Assembly (NCBI GenBank): GCA_934427095.1
Contig: CAKRYM010000003.1
Span: 1 to 28,317 of the forward strand
Reading direction: 5' to 3'
DNA length: 28,317 bases
Origin: an uncultured Bacillota bacterium
Lineage (GTDB): Bacteria > Bacillota > Dehalobacteriia > UBA4068
Part shown: positions 16,909 through 24,226 of the stretch, in pieces
How positions within the stretch are numbered: the stretch's first letter is position 1
Layout: each line of letters starts with the position of its first letter
The notes under the pieces: generated by a model
Database searches by the model: none
What the model was told of the DNA's origin: nothing
The model's input: the letters and a program-made list of their open reading frames with translations, nothing else
Translations under genes and position numbers: made by a program

Positions 16909-17559
16909 ATGTTTGATCCAGCCAAATTGAAATTTGATGAAAAAGGGTTAATCCCCGCCATTGTGGTGGATACAGAAAGCAAAAAGGTGCTGACCCTGGC
17001 CTATATGAATCGAGAAAGTTTGGCCATTTCTATGGAAAAGGGGCTCACCTGTTTTTGGAGCAGGAGCAGGGGGGAGCTTTGGCTGAAAGGGGAAACCTCC
17101 GGCAATTATCAGCATATCGTGTCCATTACCGCAGATTGCGACCAGGACGCCCTCTTGGTGGAAGTGCGGAAAGACGGCCCCGCTTGCCATTTGGGTACGG
17201 ATTCCTGCTTTAACACAGAGGTTTACGAGGGCGAAGCCCAGCCGGGCTTTACTTATGAAAGCTTAATGGAAATGCTGCACGGTAGGAAAACTTCCCCGAA
17301 GGAAGGGTCCTATACGACCTATTTGTTTGAAAAGGGCTTGGACAAAATCTTAAAAAAGATCGGCGAAGAAAGCACGGAAGTGATTATCGCCGCTAAGGAT
17401 CAGGATAAGCCCAATACCGTCTATGAGCTGTGTGATTTGATGTATCACGCTATGGTGCTCATGGAGGAAACCGGCATCACCTTAGATGATTTGAAACGGG
17501 AAATGGCTTCCCGCCATGTAATCGACAAAAAGGTGAAGCAGGAAAAAATGGTCAAATAA
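16909..17559 (+). CDS. hisIE: bifunctional PR-AMP cyclohydrolase / PR-ATP pyrophosphatase
   Basis: This fusion carries out steps 2 and 3 of histidine synthesis. Residues 1 to ~112 form the HisI cyclohydrolase domain, with VLTLAYMN, FWSRSRGELW and a zinc set of Cys77, Cys93 and Cys100. Residues ~115-216 form the HisE pyrophosphohydrolase domain, with the all-alpha MazG-like motif EESTEVIIAAKD and YELCDLMYHAM. I chose ATG 16909 because AGGAGG overlaps the hisF end and the protein then begins as HisI proteins do; the open frame extends into hisF. It is the last gene of the operon. Confidence 0.96.
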   Translation: MFDPAKLKFDEKGLIPAIVVDTESKKVLTLAYMNRESLAISMEKGLTCFWSRSRGELWLKGETSGNYQHIVSITADCDQDALLVEVRKDGPACHLGTDSCFNTEVYEGEAQPGFTYESLMEMLHGRKTSPKEGSYTTYLFEKGLDKILKKIGEESTEVIIAAKDQDKPNTVYELCDLMYHAMVLMEETGITLDDLKREMASRHVIDKKVKQEKMVK

Positions 17560-17579
17560 GGATGTTTCAAGGATGTTTC
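17558..17579. repeat. 11-bp tandem duplication after hisIE
   Basis: AAGGATGTTTC occurs twice head to tail, at 17558-17568 and 17569-17579. The first copy begins inside the hisIE stop codon. It lies between the stop and the terminator and has no evident function; a recent slippage duplication is the simplest reading. Confidence 0.7.
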
Positions 17580-17585
17580 TATGAC

Positions 17586-17627
17586 AAAGCCCGTATCCTA
17601 GGATACGGGCTTTTCTGTTTCTTTTTT
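17586..17627 (+). terminator. his operon terminator, shared with the convergent ECF gene
   Basis: A perfect 28-bp palindrome at 17586-17613 (left arm AAAGCCCGTATCCT) is followed on the + strand by a T-rich run to 17627. It ends the his operon. The converging ECF gene has its stop codon (17598-17600) inside the hairpin, so the same palindrome may also work for the - strand transcript, although the T-run on that side is weak. Confidence 0.85.
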
Positions 17628-20285
17628 CCAGGCGGGAACGGGGATTAAGCCATATTTGCTTTTGATGCGGTCGAACTTTTCCAGCATGGGGTCAGTCAAA
17701 AACCAGAGGAAAAAGGCAGTGGCTGCGCCGTGTACCAAATCCATGGGAAAACCGGTGATGTAAGCAGCCAGCACCATTTGCCAAGTGGGGTTGTTTTGAT
17801 ACATCAATACCGTGGCGGGGTTCATGATACCGCCGTAAATCACCACAGTGGCCAAGGCCCCAAAGATGGTTAAGGAAAGGCGGCTCCGTTGCAAAAGGCC
17901 CCGGCAAAAGAGTATCCCGGCCAAAAGGCCGATCAAGCCGGTGGTGAACATTTGCCAAGGGGTCCAAGGCCCTTGGCCGAAAAACATATTGGATACAAAC
18001 ATGGTTACGGCCCCCACCAAAAAGCCGGTTTCGCCGCCAAAGGCCACCCCAGCTAAAATCACCAGGGCCAGCACAGGCTTGAAGCCGGGCAGCATGAAAA
18101 AGATCATCCGCCCCCCTACGGCTAAAGCGCAAAGGACGGCGATTAAGACCAGTTCCCGGGCTTGGGGTTTCCTGCCTTCAAAGACTAGGGCAAAGGGGAG
18201 CATGGTTTCGAAAACCAAGAGCAGGGAAATGAAGAAATAGCGCCTGTCTGCAAAGAGGAAATACCCTGCCAGCACCGTTAAGGGTGCGGCCACAGCCACC
18301 AAAAGCAAAGAAACCCAGGTGCGGCGGCTTAAGGGCTGCTTTTGTGGTTTGGGTATGGGGATGCGTTCTCGTTTTCGGTTCACGGCCAAGGCCAGCACCA
18401 AAAGGGAAAGGAGCAGTAAGCCGTAGACATAAGGATAGGTTTCCCCTTGGAAAGCCACGTTTTCCGCGGTGATGATTTGGGAAAGATTGACGCCTCTTAA
18501 GGCATACCAGGCGCAGCCGATGGCCGTTAAGCCCGCTACCCAAGCAAGGATACGCCGCCAAAGGGGGAGCTTATCCGGGTTCTTGGGCTTGGGGATGGGT
18601 TTCGGCCCTTGAAACCACTGATTTTCCGCGTTCCAATCCACTTCCGGTAAAGGCGGGGGTAAGACGCCGCCTAAGGCTTGCATAATGTCCTCCCCTAAGA
18701 CGCAATTGTCCAGCAAACCCCGGCTGATCCGGTTGGCAATGGTGGTATAAAAGCTGTTCAAGGGGAAGAATTCCCGCGGGACCCCTTCTGCTACCATTTC
18801 CCCGTCAAAGAGGAAAACGCAGCGATCCCCGTATTGGGCGCAAAATTCCACGTCATGGCTGACCATGATTAAGGTAACGCCGTTTCGTTTCAAGCTTTGT
18901 AAAATCCCGGCAAAGGTCCGCTTAAAGGCCCCGTCCAGCCCCTTGGTGGGTTCGTCCAAAAGGAGGATATCCGGCCGGGTTAGCAGCACCTTAGCCAAGG
19001 CGGTTCGTTGTTGTTCGCCGCCGGAAAGGTCGTAAGGGTGCCGCTCTAGCAAAGGGGTTAAGCCGCAAAGATTAGCCATTTGCAGGACTTGGCTTTCTTT
19101 TTCGGTTTTGGTCAGATGCATATCCCCAAAGGCGTCTGCTAATTCTAGAAAGACGGTCTTTTTCCGAAACAGGGTTTGCGGGTCCTGGGGCAGGACCGCC
19201 ACCTTACCCTGGCAGCGGATTTTGCCATGCTGGGGCAAATTCCCCTGGCTTAAAAGGGATAAGGCCGTGGTTTTCCCCGCGCCGTTGCTCCCTAAGAAGC
19301 AGAGCAGCTCCCCGGCATAAGCTTGCATACTTAAGCCCCGCAGGACGTCCGGGCTGTTTTGGGCATAGCGGAACCAGACTTCTTCCATTTCCACTGTTGC
19401 TTCCCCTTTCTTGGAAGCGGCGGAAGGCGGCTTAGGCGTAGAAATAGGCTGATTCGGCTGGGTTAAGGCATTTTGCAGCCAAGCGCGGCCTTCTCTGACC
19501 GTCAAGGGGCAAGGGCCTTTTCTCCCGCAGGCGTCCCAAATCCGCATGGTGGTGGGGAGGGAATAGTAGAGGTCTTGTTTCGGGTCCAGAATGATTTCCC
19601 CTTGTGTGGGCGGGGCGTCTAAGATCAGGCGGCCTTTGTCCAGCACCAGCAGGCGGTCAGCCAAGGGTAAAACGTCCTCCAAACGATGCTCGCTGATGAG
19701 CACCGTAACCCCCAGCTCCCGATTAATGCGGGACAAGGCGGTTAAAAATTCCGTCGCGGCAATGGGGTCTAACATGGAGGTAGGCTCGTCCAATAGGAGC
19801 AGCTTGGGGGAAAGGGTCATTACCGCAGCTAGGTTCAACAGCTGCTTTTGTCCGCCGGACAGGGCTTGTACCTCTTGATGGAACCAGCTTTGTATGCCGA
19901 AAAAATCCGCCATTTCCGCTACCCGCCGGCGGATGGCCGCGTTGTCATAGCCCAGGCTTTCCATAGCAAAGGCCAGCTCATGCCAGACTTTGTCTGTGAC
20001 GATTTGCTGTTCCGGCGCTTGTAAGACAAAGCCAATATTTTCCGTTTGTTCCCGTTGGGAAAGGTCCGGCAGAGATTTCCCTTGGAAAAGCAGCTCCCCT
20101 TCTCTTTCTCCAAAGGGGGAGAGCAGGGGTTTGCATTGTCTAAGTAGGGTAGATTTCCCGCAGCCGGAAGAGCCGGCCAGCACTACGAATTCCCCGGCGT
20201 TAAGAGAAAGGCTAATCTTTTCTAGGGCAGGGGCGGTACATTCCGGATAGGTAAAGGTCAAATCCCGGACTTGGAGTAATGCCAT
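17598..20285 (-). CDS. ECF transporter: two fused ATPases plus membrane S-like domain
   Basis: This 895-residue protein fuses three parts of an energy-coupling-factor vitamin importer. ATPase 1 spans ~1-245: Walker A GSSGCGKST (38-46), LSGGQKQ, LLLLDEPTS, switch SEH. ATPase 2 spans ~297-530: GSNGAGKTT (332-340), LSGGEQQ, LLLDEPTKG, SHD. From ~575 come two hydrophobic segments around 580-596 and 619-635, then a block of helices (~655-865) resembling an S component, with aromatic and glycine-rich loops such as FFGQGPWTPWQM. EcfT is encoded separately just upstream. Under a cobalamin riboswitch the cargo is probably a corrinoid or precursor; that is inferred from context. GAGGAGG precedes ATG 20285. 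Three-part fusion is unusual, as EcfA1, EcfA2 and S are usually separate chains. Confidence 0.85.
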   Translation of the reverse strand: MALLQVRDLTFTYPECTAPALEKISLSLNAGEFVVLAGSSGCGKSTLLRQCKPLLSPFGEREGELLFQGKSLPDLSQREQTENIGFVLQAPEQQIVTDKVWHELAFAMESLGYDNAAIRRRVAEMADFFGIQSWFHQEVQALSGGQKQLLNLAAVMTLSPKLLLLDEPTSMLDPIAATEFLTALSRINRELGVTVLISEHRLEDVLPLADRLLVLDKGRLILDAPPTQGEIILDPKQDLYYSLPTTMRIWDACGRKGPCPLTVREGRAWLQNALTQPNQPISTPKPPSAASKKGEATVEMEEVWFRYAQNSPDVLRGLSMQAYAGELLCFLGSNGAGKTTALSLLSQGNLPQHGKIRCQGKVAVLPQDPQTLFRKKTVFLELADAFGDMHLTKTEKESQVLQMANLCGLTPLLERHPYDLSGGEQQRTALAKVLLTRPDILLLDEPTKGLDGAFKRTFAGILQSLKRNGVTLIMVSHDVEFCAQYGDRCVFLFDGEMVAEGVPREFFPLNSFYTTIANRISRGLLDNCVLGEDIMQALGGVLPPPLPEVDWNAENQWFQGPKPIPKPKNPDKLPLWRRILAWVAGLTAIGCAWYALRGVNLSQIITAENVAFQGETYPYVYGLLLLSLLVLALAVNRKRERIPIPKPQKQPLSRRTWVSLLLVAVAAPLTVLAGYFLFADRRYFFISLLLVFETMLPFALVFEGRKPQARELVLIAVLCALAVGGRMIFFMLPGFKPVLALVILAGVAFGGETGFLVGAVTMFVSNMFFGQGPWTPWQMFTTGLIGLLAGILFCRGLLQRSRLSLTIFGALATVVIYGGIMNPATVLMYQNNPTWQMVLAAYITGFPMDLVHGAATAFFLWFLTDPMLEKFDRIKSKYGLIPVPAWKKETEKPVS

Positions 20286-21145
20286 TTTTCCTCCTCATAA
20301 CGATTGATTACCATAGGGAGCAGGCAGAAAGCCAAATACACCCCGAACAAACAAAGGGAAAGGGGGGCCAATAAAGCGCCGCTCAAAAAGGGGTAATACT
20401 GAAAAAAGAAGCCGTCTAAGGCCGCGCCCAGGCTGAGAAAGGCCACCAACAGCACAATCAGCACAAGGGCTACTTTATCCCGGCGGCTCAAGGTATACAG
20501 GGAATACGCCGTGCGTCCGGGTAAGCCATAGCCACGGCTTTTCATGCTGTCCGCCGTTTGGATGGCGTTTTCCAAGGACCAGGTGACCAAAGCGGAAAAC
20601 AAGGTTAAAGCGTTTTTTAATTTGGCAAAGGGGCCTTTTTTTAGGCTGACCCCTGCGGCCCGGTTGGCAGCGGTAATCCGCTTTAGCTGGGCGGAAAACA
20701 GGGGCACAAAGCGTAAGACCATGGACAGCACCAAAGAAAGGCTGGGGATCAGGCGGCCGAATAGCCAGATGAATTTGTCTGAGGTGAGAATCACCTGCAA
20801 ACAGGTAAACCAGTTCAGCACCGTCACCAGCATCACCGCTGCCCCCAAGCCGTAAAGAATGGATTCCAAGGTTAAAGGGTTGCCATTGGGCAGCCAAAGC
20901 AAAATGGTCATGCCCTGATGATTAAACAAAGGGGAAAGAATGGCGGTAAACAGCAACAGGGGTAAGGTAACCTTAAGTTGAAAGCGCAGGGCTTTGCCGC
21001 CTTTTAGCTGGTAAGCGTAAAAGATAGAGGCCAAAAAGGATATGCCTAAGCAAACCGGGTGCATCAGCAGCATGGCAAAGAGCAGCACGCCGGTGAACCA
21101 AAGAAAATTCACCAAAGGATGATATTGGGAAAAGGAATCCGGCAT
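20258..21145 (-). CDS. ecfT: ECF transporter transmembrane (T) component
   Basis: EcfT is the membrane scaffold that couples ATP hydrolysis by the two ATPases to toppling of the substrate-binding S component. The 295-residue protein has several hydrophobic helices and the coupling-helix motif SMKSRGYG (200-207), a variant of the Ala-Arg-Gly signature. A second, related charged segment, ITAANRAAG, lies at 157-165. I chose ATG 21145 because GGGAG (21153-21157) is 7 nt upstream; a start at 21178 would overlap the preceding gene. It overlaps the ATPase fusion gene by 28 nt, consistent with one complex. The cargo cannot be told from EcfT alone. Confidence 0.88.
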   Translation of the reverse strand: MPDSFSQYHPLVNFLWFTGVLLFAMLLMHPVCLGISFLASIFYAYQLKGGKALRFQLKVTLPLLLFTAILSPLFNHQGMTILLWLPNGNPLTLESILYGLGAAVMLVTVLNWFTCLQVILTSDKFIWLFGRLIPSLSLVLSMVLRFVPLFSAQLKRITAANRAAGVSLKKGPFAKLKNALTLFSALVTWSLENAIQTADSMKSRGYGLPGRTAYSLYTLSRRDKVALVLIVLLVAFLSLGAALDGFFFQYYPFLSGALLAPLSLCLFGVYLAFCLLPMVINRYEEEKWHYSKSGI

Positions 21146-21158
21146 GTGTTCACTCCCT

Positions 21159-21848
21159 TTATTGTACTGCGCCCACATCCTGGCCCAAGTCGCAAGTGTA
21201 AATGAAGAGGATATGGTCCCCGGCTTCTACGGTATATTCTGAGCTGCTGTAGCTGGGGAAAACATCGTTTACCCCATAAACCCAGCCGGAAAGGGAGCCG
21301 CAATCAAATTCATACAGATTGGCTAGCCCTTCCAGATAAGAGGAATTATAGGCTACCGTGGCCGCATGCTCATAGGGAATATTATTCTCCTGGCAGGCGG
21401 TTTGCAGCACAGAAAAGGCCGTGGCCCCGTCGGTTAAGGCCACGGAATAATTGCTGAGAATCATGCCGTCTGCGGGCAGAATTTCCTTTAGGTTAGCGGG
21501 CAAATCCGCCGAAGCAACCGCCGTATGACAATCAATGCTGATGGTCACATACTGGGTTTCTGCTTCTGGGTTAGAGGTGGGGGCAGAAGCTGTGGTCCCC
21601 TGCCCAGAGGAGGGATTTCCCTCCTCTAAGCCGGGGTTTTCTTCTGCGTTGTTTTCCTCTGTGTTCTTTTCCTCATCCGCAGGCGTTTTTTGTTCTTCCG
21701 CTTCCGTTGGGTTTTCTGTGTCTAACTGGGTTTCCTCCTGTTGGTTGGCTGGCGTTTCCCCTTTTTCCAGCAGATCCGGCAGGAAAAAGGCGGCAATCAG
21801 CAAAGCCACCATCACCACAAAGAGGATAAACCAAGTGGAGTGTTTCAT
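21159..21848 (-). CDS. membrane-anchored DUF4430 (transcobalamin C-terminal-like) protein
   Basis: The 229-residue protein has an N-terminal hydrophobic anchor (~6-24) without a lipobox cysteine. A Glu/Asn/Thr/Pro-rich linker (~30-97) would span the cell wall. The C-terminal globular domain (~98-222) has the DUF4430 pattern: a start-of-domain VTISIDC, then ATAFSVLQTACQ, a SGWVYGVN segment, and the closing VEAGDHILFIYT. DUF4430 resembles the C-terminal beta domain of animal transcobalamin and intrinsic factor. The gene overlaps the upstream SLH gene by 4 nt (ATGA). Its place between an SLH protein and EcfT under a B12 riboswitch suggests it holds corrinoid at the outer membrane face, but binding is inferred. 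Confidence 0.75.
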   Translation of the reverse strand: MKHSTWFILFVVMVALLIAAFFLPDLLEKGETPANQQEETQLDTENPTEAEEQKTPADEEKNTEENNAEENPGLEEGNPSSGQGTTASAPTSNPEAETQYVTISIDCHTAVASADLPANLKEILPADGMILSNYSVALTDGATAFSVLQTACQENNIPYEHAATVAYNSSYLEGLANLYEFDCGSLSGWVYGVNDVFPSYSSSEYTVEAGDHILFIYTCDLGQDVGAVQ

Positions 21849-23854
21849 TGCAGTTTACCTGCCTTCATTAGCAAATCGTACATTTGTTCGGCTACTTCTG
21901 CCCGGGTAATGGGACGCTTACCATTGCTTAAGCCCTGGTTGGAGGTTTCTACCTCCAGCAAGGCAGCGGCCCTATCCAGCATAATGCGAGCTTCTTGGCA
22001 GGTGATTTCCCCTTGGGGGGCAAAGGTGGTTTCGCTACGGCCTTTGATGATGCCTGCTTGATAGGCGGAAGCTACCCCGGCCTGATACCAGTCCTCCGTC
22101 AAATCCAGGAAGGGGGTTTCCTCCCCAGCGGGCAGGGACAAGGCTCTGCTGAGCAGCACGGAGAATTCCGCCCGGGTCATGGTTTCTTCTGGCAGATAGA
22201 GGTTATTCCCTCTGCCGTTTAATATCTTGGCCTCTGCCAGGGCTTCGATTTTGGCTTGCTGGGGAAGCCCCTCAATATCATAGAACAAGGGGGAATCCGC
22301 CTGATTTTCCATGCGGAAAAAGCCGCTGACTTCTGCTTCCGCTCTGTCCAAGGCAATCATGGCGCAGGCCGCTTGCTGGGTTGCCATGGCATTGCTTTCT
22401 CCCTCTGGCAAATGGGCAAAGCCTTTGTCCGGGTTACGATAAGCCAACAAAGCGTCTAGGAGGGAATTCCCGTTTTTCACAAAGGCGGGGTCGTCCAAAG
22501 AAATCCCCAGTTCGCATAAGGCCATCAGCACCTGACAGGTGGATTCGCAGTTTTCCGTACCAAAGGAGCTGTAGCCGCCGTTTTCCAACTGCAACTGGGA
22601 AAGGACGTCCAAACCCTTGTCAATGGATTCTGCCACGGCTTTGTTCTCCCGATAAGGGGCCAAGGCCTGCAAAGCCATGGCCGTTACGTCCGGGTCAGCG
22701 GTTTCTCCGGTCATGGCCCAGCCGCCTGCGGGCAATTTCGCAGCTAAGATCGCGGCCAGATAATGGGCTTTGACTTCTGCTTCCCGATTTGCGCTATCCA
22801 AAGCCAGCAAAGCCCAGATGGGGCCGTTAATCCCTTGGGCGGAAACGGTTTCTTCATCCAGCAAGGGCTTAAGCAAATCCACACCGTTGATGGTGGTGGA
22901 GGTATGCATGGCGGTTAACGTCAGTACCACTCGACAGTATTCTGTGTATTTACGGCTGCTTAGGCTGCCGTCATTGTCCGCTAATTTCTGGCTTAAATCC
23001 TCTACATAAGCCTGGGTAAGATTGGGCTGAGCGGGGTCCAAATTCCGGTATAAGGCCAGCAAATACCATTCGCTGCCATATACCGCTGGGGTATCTTTGC
23101 ACCAAGACAGGGTGTCTTCTAGGGGCAAGGCTTCTTTCTGGACAGTCAGGGTATACAGGGTAGGGGTTAAGATGAGGGCCTCAGGGCTCAGGGCGGTAAT
23201 GGCATAGGTACCCGGTTCCGTCAGGGTAAAGGTCACATAACCTTTTTCGTCCGTGGTGCCCAGGATTTCCCCGTCTTTGGTCACGATTTTGGCCCCGGCT
23301 ATCCCTTGGGAAAACTCCTGCCAATCCTGGTCAAAATAGACGCTCTTCAAGGCGAGTGTCTTTTCCTGGCCAGGGGTAAGGGTTCCTTCTACCTCAGAAA
23401 AATAGGTGTAACGATCGGAATAATTTTGTTGGTCCTGATAAACAAAGGCATATACTTGATCCCCGTCTTTGAGGGTTTCTTCTAAGTTTTGGGCGGCTTT
23501 ATGGTTCAGATAATAGCCAAAGCTGCCGTTTTCCTCCCCCCAAAGGCGGCTGATGGCCAGGCCGTAATCCCCTTTTTCCGCAGCATAGCCGGACCCTTCC
23601 CCATACCAGCAAAGGTCGTCTAAGGCTTGGAGGGCGTCGTCAATATCCACTTGGCCATTGTTGTTCTGGTCCGTGACCGTTAAGGCCGCTTGGTGCGCCA
23701 CCACCTCTCCGCCTACGCCTAAAGCCACGGAAACCGTGGCGGAAGAAGCAGCCCCAGCCGGACTAGCGGCCAGGAGCAAAAACAACAGGGTGCAGATGAC
23801 GCAAAGTAGTGCAGCAAAGGAATGTGTGTGAGAGAAATGTGTGTTGGAGCGCAT
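21845..23854 (-). CDS. exported SLH protein with DUF4430-like and alpha/alpha-barrel repeat domains
   Basis: The 669-residue protein begins with a signal peptide (1 to ~35, ending SPAGA). Residues ~40-155 look DUF4430-like, with a dockerin/EF-hand-type loop DQNNNGQVDIDD (62-73) and DGDQVYAFVYQD. Residues ~160-240 form an Ig- or carboxypeptidase-regulatory-like beta domain (GTTDEKGYVTFTL). Residues ~243-506 carry alpha-alpha repeats of the prenyltransferase/squalene-cyclase type (GGWAMTG; GGYSSFG; GFAHLPEG), the fold also found in transcobalamin and intrinsic factor. SLH repeats follow (~523-569, ~578-632, and a short third to 668), for attachment to cell-wall polymer. ATG 23854 is chosen because the signal peptide starts there; the frame extends upstream through the riboswitch. 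Corrinoid binding is inferred, not shown. Confidence 0.78.
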   Translation of the reverse strand: MRSNTHFSHTHSFAALLCVICTLLFLLLAASPAGAASSATVSVALGVGGEVVAHQAALTVTDQNNNGQVDIDDALQALDDLCWYGEGSGYAAEKGDYGLAISRLWGEENGSFGYYLNHKAAQNLEETLKDGDQVYAFVYQDQQNYSDRYTYFSEVEGTLTPGQEKTLALKSVYFDQDWQEFSQGIAGAKIVTKDGEILGTTDEKGYVTFTLTEPGTYAITALSPEALILTPTLYTLTVQKEALPLEDTLSWCKDTPAVYGSEWYLLALYRNLDPAQPNLTQAYVEDLSQKLADNDGSLSSRKYTEYCRVVLTLTAMHTSTTINGVDLLKPLLDEETVSAQGINGPIWALLALDSANREAEVKAHYLAAILAAKLPAGGWAMTGETADPDVTAMALQALAPYRENKAVAESIDKGLDVLSQLQLENGGYSSFGTENCESTCQVLMALCELGISLDDPAFVKNGNSLLDALLAYRNPDKGFAHLPEGESNAMATQQAACAMIALDRAEAEVSGFFRMENQADSPLFYDIEGLPQQAKIEALAEAKILNGRGNNLYLPEETMTRAEFSVLLSRALSLPAGEETPFLDLTEDWYQAGVASAYQAGIIKGRSETTFAPQGEITCQEARIMLDRAAALLEVETSNQGLSNGKRPITRAEVAEQMYDLLMKAGKLQ

Positions 23855-23891
23855 GAGAAAAACACCTTTCTTTTGTTTTACAGCATAGGCA

Positions 23892-24100
23892 GAAAAAGAA
23901 AAGCCATAGCGAGCTGCCACTGCTCGATACGGCCCAGTTTCAACTCCCGCTCCCAGAGGACGCCCCGTAGCCGTTTCCTGACTTCGCTTCTTTGGGAGTG
24001 TTCGCCTTCTCAGCTTGCGCCAATGGCGTAGTGAACAGCCCCTCCGCGTTACAGTGGCCGGCCCGTCCGGGATTTGCACCCGGTTCCAAACTACGGGGAA
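23892..24100 (-). promoter_or_regulatory. cobalamin riboswitch with terminator expression platform
   Basis: On the - strand the aptamer shows P1 CCCCGUAG / CUACGGGG (24091-24098 with 23963-23970), the core GGUGCAAAUCC (24070-24080), the L5 element GCCACUGU (24051-24058), and a B12-box-like AAGUCAGGAAACGGC (23970-23984). A further hairpin at 23903-23933 has 11 pairs and one mismatch around loop AGUGGCA. That loop is complementary over six bases to L5 (GCCACU), the expected kissing contact. A U-rich run (23892-23902) follows directly, so the kissing hairpin is itself a terminator. Ligand binding should stabilise it and stop transcription of the transport operon. The class (adenosyl- or methylcobalamin-type) is not assigned. 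Confidence 0.92.
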
Positions 24101-24116
24101 GTATGCATGAGCCTTA

Positions 24117-24145
24117 ACCATAGCACACTTTTTTGCTGCTGTCAA
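24117..24145 (-). promoter_or_regulatory. promoter of the cobalamin-riboswitch operon
   Basis: On the - strand TTGACA (24140-24145) and TATGGT (24117-24122) are 17 nt apart. The start would be near 24110, about 12 nt before P1 of the riboswitch, which fits well. Confidence 0.85.
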
Positions 24146-24154
24146 GAACTCCAA

Positions 24155-24198
24155 TATATAGAAGAAAAGGGACCAAAACCCCTTGAGTCTTGGTCCCT
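24155..24198 (-). terminator. glnN terminator
   Basis: On the - strand GGGACCAA and TTGGTCCC (with one more A-T pair) enclose an 11- to 13-nt loop, followed by TTTTCTTCTATATATT. It lies about 30 nt after the glnN stop and just before the riboswitch operon promoter. Confidence 0.85.
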
Positions 24199-24226
24199 GG
24201 TGTCAACGGTATACGGCAAAAGCAGC

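Noticed and set aside
23855..24154. N-terminal extension of the SLH protein by 100 residues
   Set aside because: It would translate the cobalamin riboswitch; the signal peptide begins at the ATG at 23854.
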